The notes: generated by a model not told the origin, from the letters alone. 26,888 nucleotides of DNA from Rhodospirillales bacterium (GCA_016712375.1 JADJRE010000034.1:1-26888); one strand, 5' to 3'; positions 1 through 8,604 are shown, counted from the first letter of the stretch. Program-made: numbers and translations.

Positions 1-61
1 CGAAGAATAGGACTGAGCTAAACGGATCAAAGAGCGCGCACTGCGCGTCTCAAACGTAGTT

Positions 62-268
62 TTGCATCAGGAAGCGAATGCGCGGCGCGATTACGTATCC
101 CGCCGAATCGAATCTCCGGCGCTGCAAGAACTGCTTCTCAACCTACCTCTACCGCGCACTGCTATTGAGCGGATGTTCGACCGCCCGAAGGATTTCCGGC
201 GCATCGCCACCCGCTACGACCGTCTCGCGCCAAATTTCCTCGCCGTCTGCTTCACCGTCGGAACCTAA
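62..268 (+). pseudogene. IS5-type transposase, C-terminal remnant
   Basis: The reading frame contains AIERMFDRPKDFRRIATRYD followed by RLAPNFLA, which is the conserved C-terminal signature of IS5-family DDE transposases (the block with the catalytic Glu in xxERxFxRxKxFRRIATRYD). The upstream catalytic Asp blocks and the N-terminal half are absent, because the window starts only 61 bases earlier. The frame breaks just after NFLA, where the family usually has a short hydrophobic tail. No inverted repeat was recognised. I see a decayed or frameshifted insertion-sequence end. It says that the left edge of this island has been touched by transposition. Confidence 0.6.
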
Positions 269-395
269 ATCGACCCGATCATGCTCTCTCTGGTTCGCGC
301 TCGTCGCAGCCTGGATAGGCTATTCCGGGGCGCGCTCTCGAGCCGGAAGACCGAGACGGAGAGGTGGTCGGCAACGACTGAACAGCGCTCTGCTC

Positions 396-649
396 CTGGT
401 AAGCGGACCTCTGCCGGTTAGCGGGGGCGAGTTTTGGATCGTGCTCACCCTGAGCCATGCGATCGTGCTCGGCGACTTCGCTCATGTCGTCGCCGGCGCG
501 GCGGAAGCCTTCCTGCTGATGTTCGACGAGCGCATCGGCCTCGGCCATGCGACCGGCGGCAATATCCTGCCGGCGCTGGTAAAGAACATTATCGGCGGCA
601 CCGGGCTCTTCGCCCTGCTTGCACACGCCGGGTGCGCGAGGAACTGTGA
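396..649 (+). pseudogene. Formate/nitrite transporter (FNT, YfdC-like) C-terminal remnant
   Basis: From about position 396 the plus frame reads a membrane segment (FWIVLTLSHAIVLGDFAHVV), then AGAAEAFLLMFDERIGLGHA and PALVKNIIGGTGLFALLAHA. This matches the last two transmembrane helices of FNT-family channels of the YfdC type (the H-x-x-AG-x-x-E and N-I-x-GG-x-x-F-x-L-x-x-HA pattern). The last residues (VREEL, stop 647-649) lie in a neighbouring frame, so there is an indel near 630. Nothing upstream encodes the other four helices, and position 270-395 has no convincing match. It is a 3' fragment and cannot make a channel. Confidence 0.6.
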
Positions 650-678
650 AAGCACATAGCGGTGTGTGTGCTCTCCAA

Positions 679-3458
679 TTAGGATACCTGCAGCGAAACC
701 ACCGCGCCTGGCTGGGTTTGGGAGCCGAGGTCCAGTTCGGGACGGCATTCGCTGATCCGTGATGGCGGCACTCCCTGCCGAAGCAACTGCTGGCGAACGA
801 CGCGTCCCCGTTCGGCCGCTAGGCGTTCGAGTGCCTGCTGTGCGACCTGCTCAGGATGGCGCCTGGTGAATTCTAGGGCGGTGGTTCCGTTGTCCAGCGC
901 TCGTTCATTGAGGCGCCGTGTGCGGAGCGCGCTCAGATCTCGTGCGGTCGCGGTCCCGCAGACCTCGACCGCGAGCTTCGGCCGGCCATCGAGCAGGTCC
1001 ACCAGCCGACCGGTCACCTGCTGAGCATCCGGGCCCAGCTCGGCGGATCCAGCCGCGAATGAGACCGGGCGGCTGATGGTGCCGGTTTCCCCTCCGCCGA
1101 ACAGCGCCTGCGTGATCGTCTTCGGCAGGAAGACCAGGTCTAGCGCGCCCAAGGCTACCTGCCGCACGGCGCCGCTCAGGGCCGTGCTGACCGCATCGCT
1201 CAGGTCAAATTTTAGCGCCTTGAGATTGCCGTGGACAGGAACGCGCAAGGCGATCTTCCCTTCCTTGTCTTCCAGCAGGGCCAAGGCGAGATCGACCGGG
1301 AACCCGGGTCCCGCCTGTCCCTGTTCAGCCTTGACCAGATCGAAATCGCGGACGACACCGCTCACGACCGCGTTGAGCTGCCCGTCACTGGCGGTGGCAT
1401 CGATATCGGCCTGGAGGGTCCCCCGGTCGATCACCATGCCGATCGCCTGCGCGGCATAGCCGGAAAACTTGTGGAGCTGCACGCCCTCGGCGCTGGCGGC
1501 GAGCTGGAAGTTCCGCTGCGCGGCGAACGGGGTCGCCCAGCCGTCGGCGCTGATCTCCGAAAGATCCCCGAGCTTGCCGGCGACGGCGACCCCCGTGTGC
1601 TGGCCCGGGTTGCCGGTATCGATCTTCCGGACATCCAGCTTCTGAAGGACCGCCTGCAGATCGATCGCGGGCTGCACTGTCTCGTCCTGGAATTCCACGC
1701 TGCCGTTCCCCGCGAGCATGACATGATCGAGGGCGATCCGGGCGGGCAGCTTTTGCTCCGACGCGCCCTCTGCACCCGGCTCCGGCTGGTTAGGGGAACC
1801 CTGCTTCAGCGCATTGAAAAGCCGCCGCGTCAGCCGCACCGAAGGGTTCTCGAGGGCCAGCCTGTCAGCAGAGAGGCTTGGCGCGGCTCCGGCCTCGGCG
1901 CCCTGCAGCGAAACGTGGGGCAACTGGATGCTGGCCATCTCGTCGCCGACGCGTGCGAATGCGCCGGTCACCTCGGCGTCGAAGGCACCCTGCCAGTCCA
2001 CCGGTCCCGCGCCGAGTGAGACCGAGACGTTCCGCAGGTCGATCTGCGCCGCATCGACGCTGGCGGTGACCGGTTGACGGGCGACGGCTCCGGGGACGCT
2101 GGCGGCGATACCTTGCGCCTGGGCTGACCCGGCAAGCCGGACAGTTTCGTCATCGGAGGCACCGCTCGCGCGCCCGAGTTCCTGTGTGTGCACGTCCAGC
2201 TTCAGGGAGCCGATGCTGACGTGCATCGGCGGCGAGGATTCTGCGCCGCCGGCGGCACCCGGGAGGCTGGCGTCGGCGCCGTTGATCTCGACGGCGATCG
2301 TCCCCTGCAGTCGGGTGAACTGAGCAGGATTGTCTGAACCGCCGCCCGTCGTCGCGACGTCGAGATCGGAGAGCGTTACTTGCATGGCGTCGGCCAGAAC
2401 GTCCGATCCGTCCGCTCGCCGCGCCTTTGATCTTCTGCAGCGCCGCGCGTGGGTCTTGCCCTGAACCGCCATGGCATCGCTCCCGTCGACGGTAAAGCTC
2501 AGGTCGAACTGCAGCTTGCCTTGGGGCATCGAGACATCAAACTGATCCAACTTGGCCATCTGCACGCTGTCGACCTGCGCGCGACCGTTCGTCGCGCCTT
2601 CGATCCTGCCGTCCGGATAGAGCTTTGCATGACTTTCGAACCAGGCGCCGAGCACACCCTGGTGCGGATCAAGCTCCAGGAGCGGCCCCGTGAACTGGCG
2701 AATCCGCTCGACGCGAACGCCCTCGATCTTTGTCGTCGAATCGACCGAGATGACGTCGGTGAACGGGCGCGCTTCACCATCCAGCCGGAAGCGGATGCCG
2801 TTCGCCTCACCGCGAATTTCGAATGTGCCCGGCTTGTCCGGCGTCCATGTCCGGAACCCTCGCAGGTCCATGCGCTCTACGTTGATCAGCAGCCGCCCTC
2901 CGCCGGTACTGGTGAGCAGCAGCCGGCTGTCGCGGAACTCAAAATCATCGATGCCAGCGCCCCAGTCGCGGCCCTCGTCTTCGCCAGTCGAACCCTGCAT
3001 CGCGTCGTCCGGCCGTTGCGCCGGCGGCGGTTTTGCAGGAATTGCGTGAGCGCGATGCCGTTGATTGTAATCGGCCCGTCGAGGACGCGGCGCACGTGGA
3101 TGTCGAGTCCGCGCACGATCATACGGTCGAACAGCACCCTTTTCCGCCAAAGACTGCTCAGGCTGGCGTCAAAGCCAAACTCGGCCAGTTGCGCCGGCTC
3201 CCGCTGCGAGGCCGAAAACTGCACCGGCCCGAGCCACACCTCGCCTTGCGCGAGATCGACGTCCAGGGTGCGCAGCCCCTGAAACGAGATGCCCATCTTG
3301 TCCAGTTGACGAGACACCGCCCACCGTGCCAGCGGCGTCGGCAGCACGAAGATGCAGACGGCCAGCAGGCCGGCTACCGCGGCGACGATCAAGGCCGCTT
3401 TTGCCCAGCCGGAACTAAGGCTCCAGCGCCGCTGTGGATTTCCTGCCGGGGTTCCCAC
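679..3458 (-). CDS. DUF748 family envelope protein with OmpA-like C-terminus (frameshifted)
   Basis: A long AsmA/DUF748-like protein. The N-terminus has one membrane anchor (AALIVAAVAGLLAVCIFVLP), followed by long repetitive beta-rich sequence, a typical DUF748 core ending (PVDLALALLEDKEGKIALRV) and a C-terminal part resembling an OmpA-like fold (VSFAAGSAELGPDAQ). The GTG at 3456-3458 is preferred over the GTG six bases upstream because GGAGG sits five bases before it. The gene is split: the N-terminal frame (3464 to about 3030) and the rest (about 3040 to 679) join if one A is restored in the run at 3031-3034. A second, self-compensating pair of indels lies between about 2403 and 2450, where the better sequence (AALQKIKGAASGR) is in another frame. 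Its role is inferred to be envelope maintenance or lipid transport between membranes. A near-consensus sigma-EcfG promoter lies just upstream. Confidence 0.8.
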
Positions 3459-3488
3459 TGTCACCTCCGCCCTGCTTCGGTGTTTGGT

Positions 3489-3514
3489 AACGATCGGACA
3501 GCCCGTTTGGTTCG
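3489..3514 (-). promoter_or_regulatory. Near-consensus sigma-EcfG promoter for the DUF748 gene
   Basis: On the minus strand CGAAC (3510-3514) is followed after 17 bases by CGTT (3489-3492). This differs from GGAAC-N17-CGTT only at the first base. It lies about 30 bases before the DUF748 start and is divergent from the exact match at 3585-3609. Confidence 0.5.
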
Positions 3515-3584
3515 CAAATAATTACGTCAACCTCTCTGTCAGATATGGGCAGAATTGTGTTCCTTATCAGAATACGGTGCGCCA

Positions 3585-3609
3585 GGAACAGATCGCGCTT
3601 GGCAACGTT
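3585..3609 (+). promoter_or_regulatory. sigma-EcfG (general stress response) promoter
   Basis: GGAAC (3585-3589), 16-base spacer, CGTT (3606-3609): an exact match to the alphaproteobacterial EcfG consensus. It points at the PRC-barrel gene starting at 3688, leaving a leader of roughly 70 bases. Confidence 0.75.
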
Positions 3610-3687
3610 GCCAAATTGGGCTGCGCGTCTGTAGCATGATTATGCTTCTGCTTCGCGTGGCTCGCCACATAGCAGAGGAGATACGTG

Positions 3688-4707
3688 ATGAAACTGCCTC
3701 TTCTTGTTCTTCCACTTAGTATGGCCACCTTGCTGTCCACACACGCGCTAGCGGATGCACAGCAGTCCGCCGACCGCCAATCCGCCGAACGTCCCTCCAC
3801 ATTCGCCGCCGCCGGATCCACGAGCACCGACAGAGGTGCCGCAGCAAAGACGCTTCACGTTACTGCGGCCCGGAGTCTGGTGGGAGACCAACTCCGCGAC
3901 CAGGGCGGGAAGGATTTGGGGACGATCAGATACCTGTTGATCGGCGTGAACGACGCGCGCATCCGGTATGCCGTTGTCGCGCCGTCGGAAGGCAGCAACG
4001 ACCAACTCGTTCCGGTCCCGTGGACCGCGCTAAGCACCGATAATATCGGCGACAACGCACTGACCACCGACCGGCAGACTTTTTCCAAGCAGAAGAAATA
4101 CAAGCAGGATCAGATCGCGGAACTAACCCAACCGTCGGTAATCACCCAGATCTACGAGGTCTGGGCTCCGGTCTCGCAGGGAGCCGGCGGAAAGGCCTCG
4201 CGCCAGCAAGGGTCCGAGCAGGGCAAGGCGCAACAGCAGACGACGGCCCAGGGAGATCAGCAGAAAGCCCCGAAGCAGGGCGCTCAGCAGCAAGGCGATC
4301 AGGGCGCGCCGCATTTCCTTGTCGGGCGAGATGTGGTGGCAACGGTCCTCCCGCCGGTCTTCCGCGCGACCGATGACCTTCGCGGATCGGAGGTCTACAG
4401 CTCGGACAACAAAGACTTCGCCGAGATCGACAACCTGATGATCGACCTGGATCACGGTCGATTGGCGTATGTGCAGATCAGTCAACGGCGGCTTTCTAGG
4501 CCTTGGCGAGGAGATTACGCCGGTCCCTTCGGCGCGTTGACCTACGATCAAGCGCGCAACGGGTATCAGGTCAGCAAGTCTGAAGACGAAATTGAGAAGA
4601 TGCAGCACTTCAGCCGTGGGCAAGATCGCTCCACGGTGAGCGAAGCGGACCTGAACAAACTGTATCAAAACTTCGGTGTGGAACCGTACTGGCAGCACAA
4701 GACCTGA
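3688..4707 (+). CDS. Secreted PRC-barrel domain protein (two barrels)
   Basis: About 339 residues. The start is the ATG at 3688 (AGGAG at 3676-3680, seven bases upstream), one codon after a GTG in the same frame. A signal peptide is visible (MKLPLLVLPLSMATLLSTHA, cut after ALA). Two PRC-barrel modules follow: the first at about residues 60-130 (SLVGDQLRDQGGKDLGTIRY, then VPWTAL), the second at about 215-300 (VYSSDNKDFAEIDNLMIDLD, then RLAYVQIS). A Gln/Gly/Lys-rich low-complexity linker (about residues 160-205) separates them. PRC-barrels bind partner proteins or ligands, and secreted stress-induced versions are common in Alphaproteobacteria; the precise function is unknown. An exact EcfG promoter upstream indicates control by the general stress response. 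The frame is intact. Confidence 0.85.
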   Translation: MKLPLLVLPLSMATLLSTHALADAQQSADRQSAERPSTFAAAGSTSTDRGAAAKTLHVTAARSLVGDQLRDQGGKDLGTIRYLLIGVNDARIRYAVVAPSEGSNDQLVPVPWTALSTDNIGDNALTTDRQTFSKQKKYKQDQIAELTQPSVITQIYEVWAPVSQGAGGKASRQQGSEQGKAQQQTTAQGDQQKAPKQGAQQQGDQGAPHFLVGRDVVATVLPPVFRATDDLRGSEVYSSDNKDFAEIDNLMIDLDHGRLAYVQISQRRLSRPWRGDYAGPFGALTYDQARNGYQVSKSEDEIEKMQHFSRGQDRSTVSEADLNKLYQNFGVEPYWQHKT

Positions 4708-4753
4708 TCGTCACCTCAATCGCGGCTTTGCCTTAGAAGGGCCGCAACGACGT

Positions 4754-4782
4754 GCGCCCCTGCCCTTCCCCGGGCGGGGCGC
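4754..4782. terminator. Possible stem-loop between convergent genes
   Basis: GCGCCCC (4754-4760) and GGGGCGC (4776-4782) can pair around a 15-base loop between the ends of the PRC-barrel gene and the converging antiporter gene. There is no clear T-run, so a terminator role is tentative. Confidence 0.25.
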
Positions 4783-4928
4783 CACCCCCGACTTCCCGTA
4801 AGCCACTTTATAACCCGCGGGTCGCTGAGACGGTCGTGCAACGGCTGGCGCAGTAGGGCCGGACGGTTTTGTCGGGCTTAAGGGAACGCGCTTCTGCTCC
4901 TGCCGTTGGTGCCGCATGCGAATGTAGG

Positions 4929-5048
4929 AAAAGCAATGGCAACGAAGTCGATGGCAAGGCCGAGAATGTCGGCCGGCCCCAGCAGCGTGTTGACCAGCCC
5001 CGTCGCATCGAGCAGCAGCATCGCGAATGCCATGCCGCTGATCAGCGG
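4929..5048 (-). pseudogene. MscS mechanosensitive channel fragment
   Basis: The minus frame reads PLISGMAFAMLLLDATGLVN followed by TLLGPADILGLAIDFVAIAF. This is closely similar to the pore-helix region of the full MscS gene in this window (GGAALAMLLLDASGLVNTLL, then GAAGILGLALGF, at about 13500-13600). Only about 40 residues are kept; the beta domain and the N-terminal helices are missing. The nucleotide sequences are recognisably related but diverged, so this is an old partial copy or the remains of a separate paralogue, not a recent duplication. The rest of 4708-5097 holds nothing I recognise. Confidence 0.6.
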
Positions 5049-5097
5049 CGCCTCGATGTTCAATTGCTGGCCGCTGGGGCGGCGCCAACTCTGCGAG

Positions 5098-6399
5098 TTA
5101 GCCCTGTGTGGAGCTTTCCGTTCTCCCGTCGGATGTTCCCGTCCGGATCTGGGGCCGATGAACGACGCGAGTGATGACGGCACCCAACGACAGCCCCTGG
5201 ACAATGATGGTGAACAGAACGACCGTGTAAGTCATTGCGAGCAGCAGCGCCTTGTTCTGCGACTCCGGCATCGACAACGCCAGCGCCACCGAGATGCCGC
5301 CGCGCAGGCCACCCCAAATCAGCACGGGTATGGTTCCGCGGGCAAAAAAGTGCCAGCGCCGCAGCAGCAGGACCGGAATGATGACCGCCATGCACCGTCC
5401 GGCGAACACCAGGAGAATGCCGATCGCCATCATCCAGGCAAAAGCGAGTTCGAAGCGCAGCACCATCACTTCCAGGCCGATCAGCAGGAACAGGACGGCG
5501 TTGAGAATCTGGTCGATGACTCTCCAAAACCCGAACAGCGCCCGCTTCGTCTGCTCGCTCATCGCGTCGCGCGGCCCGCGATGGCCGAGCACCAGGCCGG
5601 CCACCACAACCGAGATCGGCCCGCTCATATGCAGCCGGGTCGCGAGCGCGTAGGTGGCGGTCACCAGCGCCAGCGACATCAGTATCTCAATGGGAAAGTC
5701 GTCGATAGTGCGAATGCCGAGATAGGCGACATACCCACAAAGGAGGCCTAGGAGCGCACCTCCGAGCGCTTCCTGAAAGAACAACTCTGCAATCTGGAGG
5801 GCCGTCACGCCGCCGGCTTCGCTGTTGCCGGCGATGGCGAGCAGCACCGTGAAAGCGACAATGCCGATCCCGTTGTTGAACATCGACTCGCCGGCCATAT
5901 CGCTTTCAATCGTCTCCGGAACACGCACTTGCCGGAGCGTGCTTAACACGGCCACTGGGTCAGTTGGACTGATCAGGGCACCGAACACGAGCGCCCCGGC
6001 GAGCGGCAGGCCGAGCCCGAACAGCCCGGCGGCCCCCCAGGCCCCGACGCCCACCACCGCCATTGAGATGGTAACCCCGAGTGTAGCCATCAGCCCGACG
6101 GAGACCGCGCGTTGCTTCAGCCGCAACACGTCGGTGTGCAGGCCGCCGGCAAACAGCACGAACCCGAGTATCCCCTGTAGCACCGTCTGCTGGAAATTCA
6201 CCTTCCGCACGAGATCGGTCAGTTGCTGGTATACCGTGATCTGTGGAAAGAGGAACTCGACGCAAAGCAGAAGAACGGAGGCGATGAGTCCGATCAGCAG
6301 CAAGGCGATCGACTGCGGCAGCCCGACGAAGCGGTGGTTGACCCAGGCGAAGACGCCTGTGATGGCCAGCAGAGCGGCGGCGAGTTCGAAGAGGCTCAT
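5098..6399 (-). CDS. CPA1-family Na+/H+ antiporter (NhaP/NhaK type)
   Basis: 433 residues from the ATG at 6397-6399 (preceded by GGCGAGGG); the frame is open further upstream, but that extension is Arg-rich, non-membrane and overlaps a DUF421 remnant. About 12 hydrophobic helices are visible. Family motifs: SPTDPVAVLSTL (residues 144-155), the ES-x-FN region (GESMFNNGIGIV, 170-181) and LIWGGLRGGISVALAL in the C-terminal half. It should exchange monovalent cations for protons across the inner membrane for pH and salt homeostasis. Oddity: the ion-binding Asp of the conserved ND motif is Asn here (N175-N176, AAC AAC), a one-base change from GAC. The gene lies downstream of the ZIP and DUF421-fragment genes on the same strand and could be co-transcribed with them. 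Confidence 0.9.
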   Translation of the reverse strand: MSLFELAAALLAITGVFAWVNHRFVGLPQSIALLLIGLIASVLLLCVEFLFPQITVYQQLTDLVRKVNFQQTVLQGILGFVLFAGGLHTDVLRLKQRAVSVGLMATLGVTISMAVVGVGAWGAAGLFGLGLPLAGALVFGALISPTDPVAVLSTLRQVRVPETIESDMAGESMFNNGIGIVAFTVLLAIAGNSEAGGVTALQIAELFFQEALGGALLGLLCGYVAYLGIRTIDDFPIEILMSLALVTATYALATRLHMSGPISVVVAGLVLGHRGPRDAMSEQTKRALFGFWRVIDQILNAVLFLLIGLEVMVLRFELAFAWMMAIGILLVFAGRCMAVIIPVLLLRRWHFFARGTIPVLIWGGLRGGISVALALSMPESQNKALLLAMTYTVVLFTIIVQGLSLGAVITRVVHRPQIRTGTSDGRTESSTQG

Positions 6400-6410
6400 C
6401 CCTCGCCTGC

Positions 6411-6647
6411 TCAGTTGCCTGGCGGCGGATCGGTGGCAGGGCTTCTCGGGGGCCAGCACGGGCCCCTCCGCCCGATGACGCTGATGTTGCCGGCGCGCTC
6501 GAGCACGCTGCCCTGCCCGAACAAGCGGCGATAGGTCAGCCCGAGTACGGCGACGTCGTAGACGAATATGACAGCACGCAGCGTCATCTGCCACCAAGTG
6601 ATTGGCTGGCCGCTGCTGCCGAAGATGAGATGGAGCGTCTGCTGCAC
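6411..6647 (-). pseudogene. DUF421/YetF-family membrane protein, truncated N-terminal remnant
   Basis: Starting from a GTG at 6645-6647, six bases after the ZIP stop codon, the frame reads HLIFGSSGQPITWWQMTLRA then VIFVYDVAVLGLTYRRLFGQ. This is the start of DUF421 (YetF-like) proteins, with the end of the first and most of the second helix. After about residue 45 the family-specific sequence (an I-I-x-G-S-x-L-x-R-A-like helix) is lost and an unrelated Arg/Pro-rich tail leads to a stop after 78 codons. It is either an internally deleted gene or one broken by several indels. The position suggests an original ZIP-DUF421-antiporter operon. Confidence 0.5.
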
Positions 6648-6652
6648 GTCGT

Positions 6653-7414
6653 TCAGCCGGAGAGCTTGCTCAGGGTGAACGCGCAGAGAAAGCCCGCCAC
6701 GGTGATCAGGCCGGCAAAGTCGTGGGCAATCTCGAACGCTTCCGGGATCATCGTGTCGACCAGCATCGCCAGGATCGCACCCGCCGCGACGGCCATCGCC
6801 GCTGCGATGGCGCCGGCGGAAAGCCCGCTGAACATTGCGTAGCCGATGAGCGAGGCGATGCCGGAAATGACGGCGATACCGCCCCACAGGCCGAACACGT
6901 ACAGCCGCGACCGGCCGGCCCGCCGCATGCCGGCGGCGCTTGACAACCCTTCCGGCACATTCGAGATGAACACGGCCGCGACAGTAACCAGGCTGATCGC
7001 GCCGCCGGCGATCATCGAGACGCCAATGACGATCGACTCCGGTATGCCGTCGAGCAGCGCACCCAAGGCGATGGAGAGCCCGCCGCCCTCTTCCGACTTC
7101 GGCTGCTGGTCGCCGGACCGCTTGCGGTGACGGGCGCCCCCGTGCGCCAGCACCCAGTTCGCACCCGTGAAAACGGCCGCCCCGGCAAGGAACCCGAGAG
7201 CAGTCGAGAGGAACCCGCCGCGGCCGTAGGCTTCGTCCATCAACTCGAAGGCGAGCGCCGAAATCAGCACGCCGCTGCCGAACGCCATGACGCCGGCGAT
7301 CAACCGCTGCGGCAGGTTGATGAAGTACCCGATGGCTGCACCCAGCAGCAGGGCCGAGCCACCCAGCAGCCCCCAGAGAGCCGCCTGGGCCCACAGTGGA
7401 AGGAAGTCGGGCAC
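6653..7414 (-). CDS. ZIP family divalent metal transporter
   Basis: 253 residues from a GTG start. Eight hydrophobic helices are apparent, with a His/Arg/Lys/Asp-rich cytoplasmic loop after helix 3 (HGGARHRKRSGDQQ, about residues 91-104). The two metal-site helices carry ALLDGIPESIVIG (119-131) and SNVPEGLSSAAG (151-162), the usual ZIP helix IV and V signatures in the bacterial branch where the first His is Asp. The expected role is uptake or flux of Zn2+ or related divalent cations through the inner membrane. A 52-codon open frame precedes it by 15 bases. The DUF421 remnant and the Na+/H+ antiporter follow on the same strand. Confidence 0.88.
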   Translation of the reverse strand: MPDFLPLWAQAALWGLLGGSALLLGAAIGYFINLPQRLIAGVMAFGSGVLISALAFELMDEAYGRGGFLSTALGFLAGAAVFTGANWVLAHGGARHRKRSGDQQPKSEEGGGLSIALGALLDGIPESIVIGVSMIAGGAISLVTVAAVFISNVPEGLSSAAGMRRAGRSRLYVFGLWGGIAVISGIASLIGYAMFSGLSAGAIAAAMAVAAGAILAMLVDTMIPEAFEIAHDFAGLITVAGFLCAFTLSKLSG

Positions 7415-7429
7415 GCCGCTCGCCGATGC

Positions 7430-7588
7430 TTATCTGCCGACTTCGTGTTCGGAAGGCCCGCCGGCCACGCTAAGCCCGCCCGAGAGCTTCTCTAAGTCGC
7501 CCGGCGCCTGCTCGATCGCCTGAATCACCAGCGCCCACGCCCAGTCCTTGAGGACTACCAGCTTCCGCTTCGCTACCGCGCCCATCAT
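7430..7588 (-). CDS. Small hypothetical protein upstream of the ZIP gene
   Basis: 52 codons starting MMGAVAKRKLVVLKDWAWAL and ending in a polar tail (GGPSEHEVGR). The ATG pair at 7583-7588 has AGGGA a few bases upstream. It ends 15 bases before the ZIP start on the same strand, so translation coupling is possible. I do not recognise a family. It could be a small regulatory or amphipathic peptide, or chance coding. Confidence 0.35.
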   Translation of the reverse strand: MMGAVAKRKLVVLKDWAWALVIQAIEQAPGDLEKLSGGLSVAGGPSEHEVGR

Positions 7589-7686
7589 GCGCTGTTCCCT
7601 TCGTCTACCACGCAACCATTCCTGTCATGCAAACGGCCGATCAGAACCGCTGTTCCGCGCCCAAGACACCTCGCGGGCCTCCCTCG

Positions 7687-7712
7687 GGAACAAATAGCCT
7701 GTTTCATCGGTT
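7687..7712 (+). promoter_or_regulatory. Near-consensus sigma-EcfG promoter for the small secreted protein
   Basis: GGAAC (7687-7691), 17-base spacer, GGTT (7709-7712): one mismatch to GGAAC-N17-CGTT. It lies about 30 bases before the TTG start at 7743 and in the same direction. Confidence 0.5.
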
Positions 7713-7742
7713 GATAACCCAACTCAAGGCCAGGAGGTACGC

Positions 7743-8099
7743 TTGTCCAGATTATCCACAACGACCGTCGCGATCGCGGCCGCTTTGACGATCAGCGCAG
7801 CTGTAATGCCCGCCGGACCGGCAGCCAGTGCCGACGTCCGTCCTTCCGGCACCCAGAAGACGCTACCGCCTGATGCCGGCTCCGGCTCGGCGCCTCACGC
7901 CGAGACAGGCTTGGGCAAGGGGCAATCGACTGTCCAACAGCCCGGCGGACAACGGCAGAGTGGGGCCGACCGCAATACCGCACCCTCAACGCAATCGCAA
8001 ACGTCCGGCAAGAGGCCCGGCAATACGGGCCCAGGATTAACTGAGGAAAGCAACCAGGGCGCACGTGAACAGCGCCTAGGCGAAAAGCCGGCGCCCTGA
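7743..8099 (+). CDS. Small secreted low-complexity protein
   Basis: 118 residues. The start is TTG at 7743, set by a strong AGGAGG (7732-7737) five bases upstream; no ATG is near. The first 30 residues form a signal peptide (AIAAALTISAAVMPAGPAAS, cut near ASA-DV). The mature part is rich in Gly, Pro, Ser, Gln and Thr with no hydrophobic core, so it is probably disordered in the periplasm or outside. No family is recognised. The near-consensus EcfG promoter suggests stress induction, in line with its neighbours. Confidence 0.65.
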   Translation: MSRLSTTTVAIAAALTISAAVMPAGPAASADVRPSGTQKTLPPDAGSGSAPHAETGLGKGQSTVQQPGGQRQSGADRNTAPSTQSQTSGKRPGNTGPGLTEESNQGAREQRLGEKPAP

Positions 8100-8604
8100 G
8101 GCGGGTGCGGTTGCTGGTGCGCCCGGTTACTGGGCGCGCCCCGTGGCGGCTGAGCAGTGAATTCAGCGGGCCCGATCGGTCGCGCGAAAGCCTCGTGGCG
8201 GCCGATCTGCCCAGGACAGTCAGGCTGGCCTGAACCGGCACGGGATGGCACGCCAAGGCAGCTTGGTTGGTCCCCACTGCTGTCGCCTGGGGATCGGAAG
8301 CGCCGAGCCGGCAAGCTATTGAAATGACGCCGCCGCCGCGCCTTGGAATCGTTGCCAGCTACGACTACCGCGACGAGGGTGGTGCGGTGCTGTTTCGATC
8401 CGCTGCCGGCGTAGTCGCGGCAGCGTCTCTGCATTCAACATCCCCCAGATGGACGGCGATCGTTCGATCGCCGCCGTCTCAGGCGATAGCGTTGTTCAAC
8501 GGCGATCATGCGGATCGTCCCGGCCCCTTGTCTCGCCCTGACGGGTAACCGAGCCAGCCAGCATCTCCGACTGGCGCAGAGCAAGCCCAGATCAGGGCGA
8601 CCAC
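8100..8604. other. Gene-poor stretch
   Basis: About 500 bases between two convergent genes. The plus frame at about 8335-8400 reads IVASYDYRDEGGAVLF, which resembles a short motif in phage or plasmid primase-like proteins, but it does not continue convincingly. Otherwise I see nothing that supports a gene, RNA or repeat. Confidence 0.4.

Noticed and set aside
6400..6597. A 66-residue N-terminal extension of the antiporter
   Set aside because: It is Arg-rich, not membrane-like, overlaps the DUF421 remnant in another frame, and a start with upstream purine-rich sequence exists at 6399.
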